From Chthoniobacter flavus (GTDB taxonomy: Bacteria; Verrucomicrobiota; Verrucomicrobiia; Chthoniobacterales; Chthoniobacteraceae): 64,000 nt of DNA. Positions 9,917 through 20,048 of this stretch are shown here, piece by piece. The notes beneath the pieces were generated by a model, which was not told the origin of the DNA, searched no databases, and was given only the letters and a program-made list of their open reading frames with translations. The translations under genes and the position numbers were made by a program. The DNA is taken from the NCBI GenBank assembly GCA_945861435.1, contig CAMAUX010000015.1:1-64000 (forward strand), given 5' to 3'. Each line of letters starts with the position of its first letter. Position 1 is the first letter of the stretch.

Positions 9917-11248
9917 TCAGGCCTTCCGGTACGCGCGCCGCACATGCGCGTTCGCAGCCGCCTCGTTGCTGAACTTCAGCGCCGCCGCGTCCCACAGCAG
10001 TTCCCGATTCGGAAACCGGCTCGCCACGCTGCCCAGCAACACGGTCTCCGTCAGCGGCCCGGCGTAATCAAAATTCGCCCCGCAACGCCCCTTGCCCAGC
10101 ACCGCATCCACAAACTCATGCCAGTGATTCGCCCCCTCCACCGCGATCACCGGCTTGCCCTCCACCTTCGGCCCCACAAGGCGTGGCATTCCCACATGCG
10201 GCAGCACCAGCACACCCTCGGTCCCAAGGAAAATCGAGCCCTGCCCGGGCACCGCCGACTTGCCATCGGCTCCCTTGCCCACCAACTCGAGCACCTCGCG
10301 CGGCGGCTTCTGATCCCCGTCGTACCACGTCACATCCACCGTCTTCCCCTCCGTGTACGCAGTGCCGGGAAACCGGTATTTGCACACCGCATCCACCGCC
10401 CACGAATGCGCATTAGGCGCCGCCCCCTCGCTGCGCACGCTCAACGGCGCAGTCAGCGCCAGCGCCTTGAACACAGGATCGTAAATGTGACACCCCATGT
10501 CCCCAAACGTCCCCGTCCCAAAATCCAGCCGCTTGCGCCAGTTGCCGGGATGATACCACCCGTTCCCAATAAAAGGCCGCATCTCGCACACGCCCACCCA
10601 CAGGTTCCAGTCCAACGTCTCGGGCACCGCATCCCCACCCGCCGGCATCGCCGCGCCATCCCCCCACTTCTTGTTACTCCACGTGTGCACCTCGCGCACC
10701 TTGCCCACCGCTCCCTCCTGAATCAGACGCACCGCCGTCCGATACTCCTTGCTCGAGTGAATCTGAATGCCCATCTGCGTGTGCAGATTGCGCGCACGCG
10801 CCAACTCCGCCATCTGCCGCGACTCCGCAATGTCGTGCGTCAGCGGCTTCTGCCCGTACACATGCAATCCCCGCTCCATGCACGCCAGACCAATGGGCGC
10901 GTGCATGTGGTCCGGCGTCGACACATTCGCGCTCTGCACGTCCTTCTCCTGCGCCAGCAACTCCCGGTAATCCTTGTACACGCGCGCCTGCGGAAACTTC
11001 TCCCGGAACTTCGCCGTGTTGCGCGCATCCACGTCGCACCCCGCCACCACATCCACCGCCGGATGCGACGCGATCGCCGTCAGATCCGCCCACGCCATCC
11101 CCGAGGTGCCGAAGCTCACGTGACGCACCCGCCCCGAAGCCGCCTGCGCCCGCAGGCCCGTGCCCACAAAAGGCGCTGATGCCAGACCAAGGCCCAGCGT
11201 GGTGAGGAATTGACGTCGGGAACGTTCGCAACCATGGGGGAGGTTCAT
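9917..11248 (-). CDS. Gfo/Idh/MocA-family oxidoreductase with Tat-like leader
   Basis: SRRQFLTTLG leader; VDVVAGCDVDARNTAKFREKFPQARVYKDYRELL; GLHVYGQKPLTHDIAES. Confidence 0.93.
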   Translation of the reverse strand: MNLPHGCERSRRQFLTTLGLGLASAPFVGTGLRAQAASGRVRHVSFGTSGMAWADLTAIASHPAVDVVAGCDVDARNTAKFREKFPQARVYKDYRELLAQEKDVQSANVSTPDHMHAPIGLACMERGLHVYGQKPLTHDIAESRQMAELARARNLHTQMGIQIHSSKEYRTAVRLIQEGAVGKVREVHTWSNKKWGDGAAMPAGGDAVPETLDWNLWVGVCEMRPFIGNGWYHPGNWRKRLDFGTGTFGDMGCHIYDPVFKALALTAPLSVRSEGAAPNAHSWAVDAVCKYRFPGTAYTEGKTVDVTWYDGDQKPPREVLELVGKGADGKSAVPGQGSIFLGTEGVLVLPHVGMPRLVGPKVEGKPVIAVEGANHWHEFVDAVLGKGRCGANFDYAGPLTETVLLGSVASRFPNRELLWDAAALKFSNEAAANAHVRRAYRKA

Positions 11249-11351
11249 GCCCCCTTCTGCTCACCACCTCCCGGCAGGGTCAATGCGATTCCGTTATTTT
11301 TGTGGCTTTTGACCCGAACCATCCCATTTTCGGCGATACCCGCCCGCTCCC

Positions 11352-12698
11352 ATGCCGCACCTCACGCACCGCCTCCGCGCACTCCTCTGCCTGCTCCCCG
11401 CGCTCGTCCTGCTGCTCGCACCCACCAGTGCCCACGCATGGGGCCCCATGCATTCCGCCATCACCGAGGCCGCTTTCAATGCCCTTCCCCAATGGCAGCA
11501 ACATCTCCTCGCCGATCAGCGCTCCCAACTCATCGAGTTCGATTGCATGATCCCCGACCTCGTACGCGCACCCGCCCAGCGCAAAACCCTCGGCCGCTTC
11601 GCACTCCTGCCCAACGGCGATCCCTTCACGCACGAGCCTCACAGCAGGGCCCACAACGCCGCCCAGATGACCCACTACTTCCAGCAAGCCGTGGACCACG
11701 TCGCCAAGGGCGATCTCGCTGAAGCCTCCCGTTACGCCGGTTGCCTGCTCCATTTCTTGGAAGACTGCGGAAGCCCCGCTCATTCCATCCCCGGCGACAA
11801 CCAGCACGGCCTCATGCAGGACCTCCTCGAAGTGCCACCGGCTTTTAGGGACAGACCCCTCCACGGCCTCATCGAGGAAGGCTCCCTGCCCCTCTCCCTC
11901 GCTTCCTACCAACCCGTTCTTCTGGGCTCCACCACGAACGAAGCCGTCTTCCACCTCGTCGAACGCCTCAACGCCAGCATCCGCAACGCGCGCCACCAAC
12001 TCGTCCCCATCCTCCAAGGCGTCTTCCGCGGCGACCAACCCGCCGTCGACGCCGCCCGCCGCAACGCCGCCCTCATGGACGCACAGGTCGCAGCCGACGC
12101 CCTCCACACCATCCTCGCCATCGGTTCCAAACGCTTCGAACCCGCAGCCCTCCAATCCCTCGCACAAGTCGACCTCACACCCTTCACCCCGCTCGAAACA
12201 CTCGCCCAATCCTACCTCCCCCAATTCGCCTACTTCTCCAATCCCTACTTCGGATTCCCCGTGCGCAACGCCCTGCTCAAGGACGGCCGCGAACGACTCC
12301 CCCTTGTCCTCTCCCTTGCCAATGAAGGGACAGTCGCCACCCGCACCTTCCCCTCGGGCCTGAGCCTCGGCACCTCCTGCCGACTCTCCTACGCCCTGCC
12401 GGAAAAGGTCTACGACCGCTTCACCTGCCACCTCGGCCTCCACCCGGAACTCGGCCGCGAAGGCCGCGTCAACTTCCGCATTTCCGCCGACGGCGTCCCC
12501 GTTTTTGAAAGCGGCCCTCTTTCCGGCGCGGACCCCGCGCGCTCCGTCGACCTCCCGCTCTGGCGCGTGCAGGAACTCTCCATCGAAGTGCAGAGCGCAG
12601 GCACCGCACCCGCCGCGAGCAACTACGCCATCCTCGCAACACCGCTCCTGCACAAAGCGCAGGCCCCTCCCCGCCTCGACCAGGACAAAACCCGCTGA
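11352..12698 (+). CDS. Secreted zinc-dependent phospholipase C / S1-P1 nuclease-like protein
   Basis: AWGPMHSAITEAAF, AGCLLHFLEDCGSPAHSIPGDNQHG His-rich pattern; signal peptide. Confidence 0.65.
   Translation: MPHLTHRLRALLCLLPALVLLLAPTSAHAWGPMHSAITEAAFNALPQWQQHLLADQRSQLIEFDCMIPDLVRAPAQRKTLGRFALLPNGDPFTHEPHSRAHNAAQMTHYFQQAVDHVAKGDLAEASRYAGCLLHFLEDCGSPAHSIPGDNQHGLMQDLLEVPPAFRDRPLHGLIEEGSLPLSLASYQPVLLGSTTNEAVFHLVERLNASIRNARHQLVPILQGVFRGDQPAVDAARRNAALMDAQVAADALHTILAIGSKRFEPAALQSLAQVDLTPFTPLETLAQSYLPQFAYFSNPYFGFPVRNALLKDGRERLPLVLSLANEGTVATRTFPSGLSLGTSCRLSYALPEKVYDRFTCHLGLHPELGREGRVNFRISADGVPVFESGPLSGADPARSVDLPLWRVQELSIEVQSAGTAPAASNYAILATPLLHKAQAPPRLDQDKTR
11836..11873 (+). repeat. GGGACAGAC-containing 38-bp repeat, in-frame copy 1
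   Basis: CACCGGCTTTTAGGGACAGACCCCTCCACGGCCTCATC; copy 2 at 12719-12756 with 1 mismatch. Confidence 0.85.
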
Positions 12699-12907
12699 AC
12701 CATCCGCCAGCTCGTCAGCACCGGCTTTTAGGGACAGACCCCTTCACGGCCTCATCCTGACGCGTGCAGGAACTCTCCATCGAAGTGCAAAGCGCAGGCA
12801 CCGCACCCGCCGCGAGCAACTACGCCATCCTCGCGACACCGCTCCTATACAAGGCGCAGGCACCGCCCCGCCTCGACCAGGACAAAACTCGCTGAGCCAT
12901 CCGCCAG
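12564..12907 (+). repeat. Duplicated 147-bp gene 3' end: 12564-12710 and 12761-12907, with 38-bp repeat copy 2 (12719-12756) at the junction
   Basis: Ungapped alignment of the two 147-bp segments, about nine mismatches. Confidence 0.9.
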
Positions 12908-12937
12908 TCAGGATTGGAGCGGGCCGACTCCAGCCCG

Positions 12938-14617
12938 TCAGCGCGCAGCCTTTTTCGAAGCAGGCTTCGGCACCTCGGCGGCGGGCGCCAGCACCTCGCT
13001 CAAAACCCGGCCCACACATCCCGGCGGAACATCCATGCGCAACACCGCGCTCAGCGTCGGCACGATGTCCGTCACCCGCGCACCGGCTGTCACGCGGCCC
13101 GCCTTGAACCCCGGCCCGTAGAAGAACACCGGCACATGCGTATCGTACGCGTACCCGCTTCCATGCGTGGTCCCGGACGGCGCCACCCCCTCCACCACCG
13201 GCATCCCCGGAAGCATGTACGGCTTGAAAAGCAGCACCATGTCCGCCCCGCGCTCCGCATTGTATCCATTCACAACCAACTCCCCGAGCCGCCCCGGTGC
13301 ACGCCCCTCAAGCAACTGTTCCCGGCTGTAGGCTGCCTGATAAACCCCGGTCCCCAACGCCCACTCGCGAATGAAGGCAGCAAGCTCACCCGCAGCCACC
13401 TTCTTCTCCCGCAGCAGCTCATGATTAAAGTGCAGCTCCTCAGAAAGCCGCTTCCCAAGCACATAATCACCCGGCCCGAAATGCTCGCTCAACCGCCCCT
13501 TGAGCGAAGCCGTCAGCTCCAACATATCCACCCGCCGCCCATCCATCCCCTGCGCCGCTGCAAACTCCGGATTCGGCGCGACCCCGTGATCAGCCGTCAG
13601 CACCACCACATATTTCCCAGCCCCCACCTTCCCATCCAGAAACCTCAGCAACTCCCCAATCTGCCGGTCCAGCCGCAGCGTCAAATCCTGCACCTCCTGC
13701 GAATACGGACCGAACCGATGCCCGCAGTAATCCAGCGACGAGAACGACACGCACAACAGATCCGGCACAGCGCCCTGCCCGAGCTTCTCCCCCTCCACCG
13801 CCGCCTTCGCAAACTCCAGCAGCAGCTCATTGCCGAAGGGCGTCGGCATGATCGATTCAAACCCCTCCTTCGTCGAAGGGTGAATCACGTGATCGAACAC
13901 CGGCGCCTCCTCACCCTTGAGCGCGCCCTCGCCCGCCGCTGCATCTTCCCACAGATACGCCTCCGGCTTGAGCAACCGACTCCACGTCTTCCCGATGTAA
14001 CCCGCCGCCAGCCCGCGCGCATTGAAGCCTTCCACCCAACCCGGCAACTCCGCGCGATAATAGGTGCTCGTCACAAACGCACCACTCCCCGATTCAAACC
14101 AGTACGCACCCGCAGGCTTTTTCCCCGCCGGCAGGATCGCTCCACGATCCTTCATCGACACCCCCACCACACGCCCGCGAAACCGCAGCCGGAACTCATC
14201 GGCAAAGTTCGACCCCACAAAATTGCGCGGCGACATCCGCCCGCCCGGCCCCTTCGTCCCCACCCCCTCCACGTCCGGGTCCGCGCAGCAGTACATCGAC
14301 TTGCCTGTGGCCTTATCCCACCAGTCGTTCCCAATGATCCCATGCACCGAGGGCGGCGCACCGCTCAGAAACGTCGCGTGCCCCGGCGCAGTCACGGTCG
14401 GCAGGTAATCGTAATATGCCGATGTCAGGAACGCCCCCTGCCCCCCAAGACGCAGGAACCCTCCGTCGGAAAACTGCCCGGCAAAACGCTCCAGATAATC
14501 ATAGCGCAGTTGGTCCACGAGGATCGCCACCACCAGCTTCGGCTCCACAGCCCACCCCCAACTCGAAGAGAACAACAGAAGAAATGCCACGCACGCAATC
14601 AGGGGTCGTCTTGCCAT
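12938..14617 (-). CDS. PafA-like alkaline phosphatase / type I phosphodiesterase family protein
   Basis: VVAILVDQLRYDYLERF, PTVTAPGHATFLSGAPPSVHGIIGNDWWDK, VVLTADHGVAPNPE. Confidence 0.9.
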   Translation of the reverse strand: MARRPLIACVAFLLLFSSSWGWAVEPKLVVAILVDQLRYDYLERFAGQFSDGGFLRLGGQGAFLTSAYYDYLPTVTAPGHATFLSGAPPSVHGIIGNDWWDKATGKSMYCCADPDVEGVGTKGPGGRMSPRNFVGSNFADEFRLRFRGRVVGVSMKDRGAILPAGKKPAGAYWFESGSGAFVTSTYYRAELPGWVEGFNARGLAAGYIGKTWSRLLKPEAYLWEDAAAGEGALKGEEAPVFDHVIHPSTKEGFESIMPTPFGNELLLEFAKAAVEGEKLGQGAVPDLLCVSFSSLDYCGHRFGPYSQEVQDLTLRLDRQIGELLRFLDGKVGAGKYVVVLTADHGVAPNPEFAAAQGMDGRRVDMLELTASLKGRLSEHFGPGDYVLGKRLSEELHFNHELLREKKVAAGELAAFIREWALGTGVYQAAYSREQLLEGRAPGRLGELVVNGYNAERGADMVLLFKPYMLPGMPVVEGVAPSGTTHGSGYAYDTHVPVFFYGPGFKAGRVTAGARVTDIVPTLSAVLRMDVPPGCVGRVLSEVLAPAAEVPKPASKKAAR

Positions 14618-14709
14618 AGACCGTTGCCGATACCAGCCCACGACCCGCGAGAGAATCCAAAACGCGCACCCCTCACGTATCACGCCCCGACCGCCGCCCT
14701 CTCACGCAA

Positions 14710-15960
14710 TCAGCGCACCCGCTCCGACTTCGCACCCGCCCCCGGCTCGGAAAGCCCCACCAGCGCACCCGCATAACCCGTGAGCTCCAGATAACCGCGC
14801 CCTTCCAGCGGTTTCCCCGCCCGCCGGCCACGCGCCTCCACCATCCCCTCCCAGTACGACACCGGCGGAATCGCGAGTTCCTGATTCTCCAGGGGCGTAC
14901 TCACCTCCAACTCCAGATCCCACTCCGGCAACCGCACCTTCCAGCCCACCGGATAACGCGCCCCGTTGCGCGGACTCGTCCAATAGCGCCTGGGCTGCAT
15001 GTCAAACGCCTCCAATTTTAAAAACCGGCTGCTGCCATCCGGTGCCACGAGCGTCCCGTTACTGCCAGGATCCACGGACCCATCCGCACGCCGCATCTGA
15101 TAGAGCATCAGTTCGCTGCCGTCGGAAAGCTGCAGGCTCAGCCAGTTCCACCCCACCTGACCGGGCGCCAACTGATTGCTCGCCCACTCGTGGTCAAACC
15201 AACTCTCCCCCTCCACAGCCTCCTCACGCCCCTCCACACGCACCACCCCGCGCGTCCGCATCCGCGTCCCGGAATAATAATGCGACGCGTGCCCGTCCCC
15301 CTCCGCCTTCGGACTGATCCCATCGCGCCCATGCGCCACCCATGGCTTTGAAAGCTCCAGTTCGAGGTCCAGCGACGCCTCCTCACTACGCCCCCGCAGC
15401 CTCAACCCGTCAGCCCCCACCAACTCCACACTCCAATCCTCCACCCAGCCCAAACGCGGCCCCGCTGAGAAACCCGCCTCCCCAAACGCACCGCGGCTCA
15501 GCTTCTGACTAAAATAAAACCGTCCACGCTTGGGATCGCTCACCGCCATGTGGCCGAACACAAACGCATCCACAAGAAACCGCGACCGCCCACCCGCCGG
15601 CACCCCCGGCGGCCGCAACCCCTGCCGAAAAAGCGTGAGCTGATAACCAAACCGCTGCCCGTCCGCTGTCGCAAGATTCCCCGTCGTGTACCACCACTCC
15701 GTCTTGAACTCCGGATGCGGCCCGTGATCGCGCGGAAACTCATAAACCCATCCCGGCAGCGCCTGCTTCCACTCCCCCCCGGGTTGCGCCTGCCCTCCCC
15801 CTACCTCCGTCGTGCTCGTACTCTTACTCGTACTTTTACTCCTACTCGTACTCGTACTCCTACTCTCGCCCCCCGCCACTGCACCCGCCCCGCCAGCAGC
15901 CTCCTGTGCAAGACACAGAGCTGCCGAAAGCCACCAGATCAAAAGCGTAGTCCTTCCCAT
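14710..15960 (-). CDS. AttH/CrtC lipocalin-like (carotenoid 1,2-hydratase-like) secreted protein
   Basis: FPRDHGPHPEFKTEWWYTTGNL, ESWFDHEWASNQL, GWNWLSLQLSDGSELMLYQMR. Confidence 0.9.
   Translation of the reverse strand: MGRTTLLIWWLSAALCLAQEAAGGAGAVAGGESRSTSTSRSKSTSKSTSTTEVGGGQAQPGGEWKQALPGWVYEFPRDHGPHPEFKTEWWYTTGNLATADGQRFGYQLTLFRQGLRPPGVPAGGRSRFLVDAFVFGHMAVSDPKRGRFYFSQKLSRGAFGEAGFSAGPRLGWVEDWSVELVGADGLRLRGRSEEASLDLELELSKPWVAHGRDGISPKAEGDGHASHYYSGTRMRTRGVVRVEGREEAVEGESWFDHEWASNQLAPGQVGWNWLSLQLSDGSELMLYQMRRADGSVDPGSNGTLVAPDGSSRFLKLEAFDMQPRRYWTSPRNGARYPVGWKVRLPEWDLELEVSTPLENQELAIPPVSYWEGMVEARGRRAGKPLEGRGYLELTGYAGALVGLSEPGAGAKSERVR
15810..15870 (-). repeat. Degenerate 6-bp tandem repeat coding for STSTSRSKSTSKSTST linker
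   Basis: CTCGTACTCTTACTCGTACTTTTACTCCTACTCGTACTCGTACTC. Confidence 0.75.
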
Positions 15961-15994
15961 GCGCGGGCCAACCTGCCTCCTCCGCCACCCCGCA

Positions 15995-16438
15995 TCAACC
16001 CCGCATCAACCCCGCCCTCACCCCCCCCGGCCTCCGCCAGCGCACATGAAGAAACCCGCACGCGCAAAAAATCACCGCGTCGCGCCCAAGCACCCACTGC
16101 CATTGCGCCCCACCCTGCGTTCCACCAAAGCAACCGCACCCAATGTCCAATCCACGCACCGCCGCCCACAACGCCGCGCCCGCAAACACCGCCATCAGCG
16201 CGCTCACCACCCACAACCCGGCCCGTCGTCCACGGCCCAACAACAACGCGCCGCCCGCGATCACCTCCAACCACGGCAGATACAGCGACAGCCCCACCGC
16301 CACAGACCACGGCACCAATCGATAATGAAAAATGTCGGCCGCGAACCCCGCCGGATCCCATGCCTTGAGCGCGCCCGCCGCCACAAACAATCCGCCGAGC
16401 AGCAGCGCCACCCCTCTTTCAAAAACCTCCCTCCTCAT
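15995..16438 (-). CDS. MauE/DoxX-like membrane protein
   Basis: LLGGLFVAAGALKAWDPAGFAADIFHYRLVPWSVAVGLSLYLPWLEVIAGGALL...GCGCFGG; ATGA overlap with rhodanese. Confidence 0.8.
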   Translation of the reverse strand: MRREVFERGVALLLGGLFVAAGALKAWDPAGFAADIFHYRLVPWSVAVGLSLYLPWLEVIAGGALLLGRGRRAGLWVVSALMAVFAGAALWAAVRGLDIGCGCFGGTQGGAQWQWVLGRDAVIFCACGFLHVRWRRPGGVRAGLMRG

Positions 16439-16845
16439 GGATGCGCCTCCTTCCATGCCTCCCAACCCCCGTCCAGCACACGCACATCGGAGAGCCCCAC
16501 CTCCTCGCGCAGCCTTCGCGCCACCAGATGGCTCGTCTGACAACTACGCCGACTGCAGTACACCACCACCACGCGGCCCTCCGTCCACTGATCCAACAAC
16601 TGTCCAAGCCCCTCGTCCCACCCCTCCCCGTGAAGACCAACCGCACCGGGAATGTGCCCCGCCGCGTAGTCCTCCGGAGCGCGCACATCCACCCATAGCA
16701 CCCTCCCCCCAATCTGCCCGGCCACCTCCAAGCGCACCTCCTCGGAAATCCACGATGGACTCCGCGGATGCAGCCACGCTGCCGCACCCGCCGGCAACAG
16801 CGCCGCGCCCATCAGCACAAGGATCTCTCGGGAAAAGCCACGCAT
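16435..16845 (-). CDS. Rhodanese-like domain protein
   Basis: VDVRAPEDYAAGHIPGAVGL, VVVYCSRRSCQTSHLVARRLRE, VRVLDGGWEAW. Confidence 0.92.
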   Translation of the reverse strand: MRGFSREILVLMGAALLPAGAAAWLHPRSPSWISEEVRLEVAGQIGGRVLWVDVRAPEDYAAGHIPGAVGLHGEGWDEGLGQLLDQWTEGRVVVVYCSRRSCQTSHLVARRLREEVGLSDVRVLDGGWEAWKEAHP

Positions 16846-16854
16846 CGCTCAACG

Positions 16855-17502
16855 TCAGCGCACTCGTACGTGGACCAGCACCGGCTTCTGCTTCCCTCCG
16901 GGCACCTGCGCCGTCAACTCCACCACCGCCTTCGAGGGCGCATCCGTCCCGGGTGTCACCACCAACTCATAAGCCCCGCCTCCCTTGCTCCCAACCAACC
17001 GCGCATCCACACCCGGCGTCGCACTCACCGCCTCCACCCCCTTCACCCCAAAACCATCCGTCACCTGCACCGACACACGCTTGGAAACACGCGCCTCCCC
17101 CTTCTCCCATAGCAAAAACGTGGGCTGCGCCACCACCGCCTCCTGGACAAGCACCCGCAACCGAAGCCGCGTTTCCTCCTCCACGGGATCGTCCGTCTTC
17201 ACCGTCAGCACCGCCTCATGCAGCCCCTTGCGTCCCGCCGTGCTGTAAACCGCCACCACCTCCCCGCTCTCCCCGGGCGCAAATGTCCGCCGCTCCAGCG
17301 TCGCCACCGTGCACCCGCACGTGCTCTTGAGATCCAACACCTTCACCGCCGTCTTCCCCGTGTTCGTGAAAGCAAAACGGGCCGTCACCTTCCCCGTCCC
17401 CGGCGCAGCAGCACAACACAACAACTCCTTCTCCCAATGGAACCCGGCCCGCGCACACGCCGCGAACCCCACCACCAGCACCACCAAAACAACACGCAAC
17501 AT
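16855..17502 (-). CDS. DUF1573 domain protein
   Basis: FTNTGKTAVKVLDLKSTCGCTVATLERRTFAPGESGEVVAVYSTAGRKG. Confidence 0.88.
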   Translation of the reverse strand: MLRVVLVVLVVGFAACARAGFHWEKELLCCAAAPGTGKVTARFAFTNTGKTAVKVLDLKSTCGCTVATLERRTFAPGESGEVVAVYSTAGRKGLHEAVLTVKTDDPVEEETRLRLRVLVQEAVVAQPTFLLWEKGEARVSKRVSVQVTDGFGVKGVEAVSATPGVDARLVGSKGGGAYELVVTPGTDAPSKAVVELTAQVPGGKQKPVLVHVRVR

Positions 17503-17675
17503 GTCCGCAAAACTAGAAAACCACCCACCTCACTGGCAAGCGCGTGCCTCCCCGCCCCACCCCTCCGCCCATCACCACCAGTCCATCTCGTCCACGCAGT
17601 CCACATCGTCCACGCCCTCCCTCCCTCCCCGACAAACGGATTCCCATCCCCCCCTTTTTCAGCAACGTTGCCCCG

Positions 17676-18581
17676 ATGGCCCCAGACCACCCCATCTCCA
17701 TCCGCAACCGCCACACCGGCCACACGGAGATCGAGCGCGTCTACGGCGAAGCATGGCTGAGGCGCATCTACGGCAACCCCCTCGGTCGCATCGCCCTCCA
17801 CGCCATCGTCAAACGCGCCCTCTTCTCCCGCCTCTACGGCCGCGCCATGGACCTCCCCTCCAGCGCCGCACGCATCGCCCCCTTCATCGCCACCTACGGC
17901 CTCGACCCCTCCGAATTCGCCGCCCCCACCCCCGCCGCCTACCCCACCTTCAACGAATTCTTCTACCGCAAACTCAAGCCGGAGGCCCGTCCCGTCGACC
18001 CGCGCCCTGACATGGCCGTCCTCCCTGCAGACGGCCGTCACCTCGGATTCCAAAACGCCTCCCGCGTCTCCGGCATCTTCGCCAAGGGACAGACCTTTGA
18101 TATACCAGCCCTCGTCGCCGACCGCTCCCTTGGCGAACGCTACGCCCAAGGCTCCGTCGTCTGCTCCCGCCTCTGCCCCGTCGACTACCACCGCTTCCAC
18201 TTCCCGGTCGCAGGCGTTCCCTCCGACCCCTTCCTCGCCGAAGGCCCTCTCTTTTCCGTCAACCCCATCGCCCTACGCCAGCGCGCCGCCTACCTCTGGG
18301 AAAACCGCAGGCAGCGCGTCACCATCGACGCCGGCCCCTTCGGTCTCGTCACCGTCGTCGCCATTGGCGCCACCAACGTCGGCTCCATCGTCAACACCTT
18401 CACCCCCGGCATCCCTGTGGAAAAGGGCGCCGAGAAGGGGTACTTCCGTTTTGGCGGCTCCTTCCTCGCAACCCTCTTTGAACCCGGCCGCATCCGTCTC
18501 CAAGACGACCTCGTGCGCGCCGGTGAGGAAGCCGTGGAGGTCTATGCCAAAGTCGGCACCCCTCTCGGCAGCCTCGCCTGA
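17676..18581 (+). CDS. psd: Phosphatidylserine decarboxylase
   Basis: YPTFNEFFYRKLKPEARPV, VLPADGRH, LCPVDYHRFHFPVAG, GATNVGSI, KGYFRFGGS. Confidence 0.94.
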   Translation: MAPDHPISIRNRHTGHTEIERVYGEAWLRRIYGNPLGRIALHAIVKRALFSRLYGRAMDLPSSAARIAPFIATYGLDPSEFAAPTPAAYPTFNEFFYRKLKPEARPVDPRPDMAVLPADGRHLGFQNASRVSGIFAKGQTFDIPALVADRSLGERYAQGSVVCSRLCPVDYHRFHFPVAGVPSDPFLAEGPLFSVNPIALRQRAAYLWENRRQRVTIDAGPFGLVTVVAIGATNVGSIVNTFTPGIPVEKGAEKGYFRFGGSFLATLFEPGRIRLQDDLVRAGEEAVEVYAKVGTPLGSLA

Positions 18582-18824
18582 ACTCCCGCGGACGCGCCCG
18601 CTCGGGATCCACTCTCCAACAGGCTCCCCGCGACTCTCCCCAGCCGCTGTCACCTTCCGGGCCTGCCTCCACACGCTCACGGACCAATCCCCACAAACTC
18701 AGGCCCGCCCCATCCCGGCCGTGTAATCCACAAAACGAAAGCTCTCCGTTGCAATTACACAACACTGGCACATAATCATTTTCTGTAAAATCCGCAACAG
18801 GCCCTCCCTTTCTCCTTCGAACCC

Positions 18825-20024
18825 ATGCCACGCATCCTCTCCTTCCAGCGACTCCTCACCGCCCTCGCCATCACCTCGGCGTTCGCACTCCAAACAGCCT
18901 TCTCTCGCGCCGCTGAAAACCTCAGCTCCTCCACCCTCACGGAAATTGTCCGCGAGGTCTCCATCACCAAGGCCCAAACCAACTCCAAAAAACCCGCCCG
19001 CGTTCAGGAAGTGCTCACAAGCCCCGACATCCTGCGCACCGGCAGCGATTCCCGCGCCGAAATGATCGCCCCCGACCAGACCGTCACACGCGTCGGCTCC
19101 AACACCGTCTTCTCCTTCAGCCCCAACAGCCGCGAACTCCTGCTGCGCAAAGGCTCCCTTCTTTTCCATTCCCCTTCCGGCAAAGGCGGCGGCATCATCC
19201 GCACACCCGATGCCACCGCCGGCGTCATCGGCACCACCCTCATGGTCGGCGCCACCACGGATGGCGGATTCAAAGTCCTCGTCATGGAAGGCACCGGCCG
19301 CGTCAAAACTGACACCGGACGCTCCCGCACCCTCTCCGCCGGACAGATGGTCTACGCTCTCCCGGGCGGCCAACTCAGCCAGACCATCAACTTCCGCCTC
19401 AGCTCACAGGCCAGCGCCTCCGCCCTTGTCCGTGGATTCAAGAAGCCGCTTCCCTCACTGCCGAAAATCAACGCAGCCATCCAAAAACAGGAGATCCTCG
19501 TCTCCAACGGCCGCCTCAAGGACACCGGCTTCATCGCAGGCGGCGAGACTGGCACCGCCTACCACGTCGACCCAGCCTCACGCGAAGTCCTCATCGAAAA
19601 CGGGGGCGATCAACTCGTCATCGCCAACGTCAACTTCGTCGGCGAAGGCGAGATCTCCAGCTACTCCGCCTCTTCCAATGGCAATGTCTCCGTCCTCAAC
19701 TCCAGCTTCCAAGCCACCTCCACATCCATCACCTCCGGCGGCGTCCTCAGCGTCACAGACACCACCTTCGCCGTTCCACCCTCGCAATCCGGCAATATCG
19801 CCCTCTCCGCACGCACCCTCGTGCTGGAAAATGTCAGCTTCGAATCCGGCTCCATCGTCAGCCTCTATTCCGACTCCGGCAAACTCGCTCCCAACCCCAA
19901 TACCGGAGCCCCCGTGCGCATGGGCGACATTAATTTTGTACGCAACGTCACCTACGGCGGAAGTCCCGCGCAATCGGCCATCACCGGCTCCCTCAGCGGC
20001 CCCATCAAACTCTTGAAGCGCTAA
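18825..20024 (+). CDS. FecR-domain secreted protein with C-terminal beta-helix-like region
   Basis: DILRTGSDSRAEMIAPDQTVTRVGSNTVFSF...GGIIRTPDATAGVIGTTLMV. Confidence 0.85.
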   Translation: MPRILSFQRLLTALAITSAFALQTAFSRAAENLSSSTLTEIVREVSITKAQTNSKKPARVQEVLTSPDILRTGSDSRAEMIAPDQTVTRVGSNTVFSFSPNSRELLLRKGSLLFHSPSGKGGGIIRTPDATAGVIGTTLMVGATTDGGFKVLVMEGTGRVKTDTGRSRTLSAGQMVYALPGGQLSQTINFRLSSQASASALVRGFKKPLPSLPKINAAIQKQEILVSNGRLKDTGFIAGGETGTAYHVDPASREVLIENGGDQLVIANVNFVGEGEISSYSASSNGNVSVLNSSFQATSTSITSGGVLSVTDTTFAVPPSQSGNIALSARTLVLENVSFESGSIVSLYSDSGKLAPNPNTGAPVRMGDINFVRNVTYGGSPAQSAITGSLSGPIKLLKR

Positions 20025-20048
20025 CCCATCCCTCAACCGCACCACACG

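Noticed and set aside
12914-14776. 620-aa plus-strand ORF opposite the phosphatase
   Set aside because: Low-complexity antisense shadow of a well-supported CDS.
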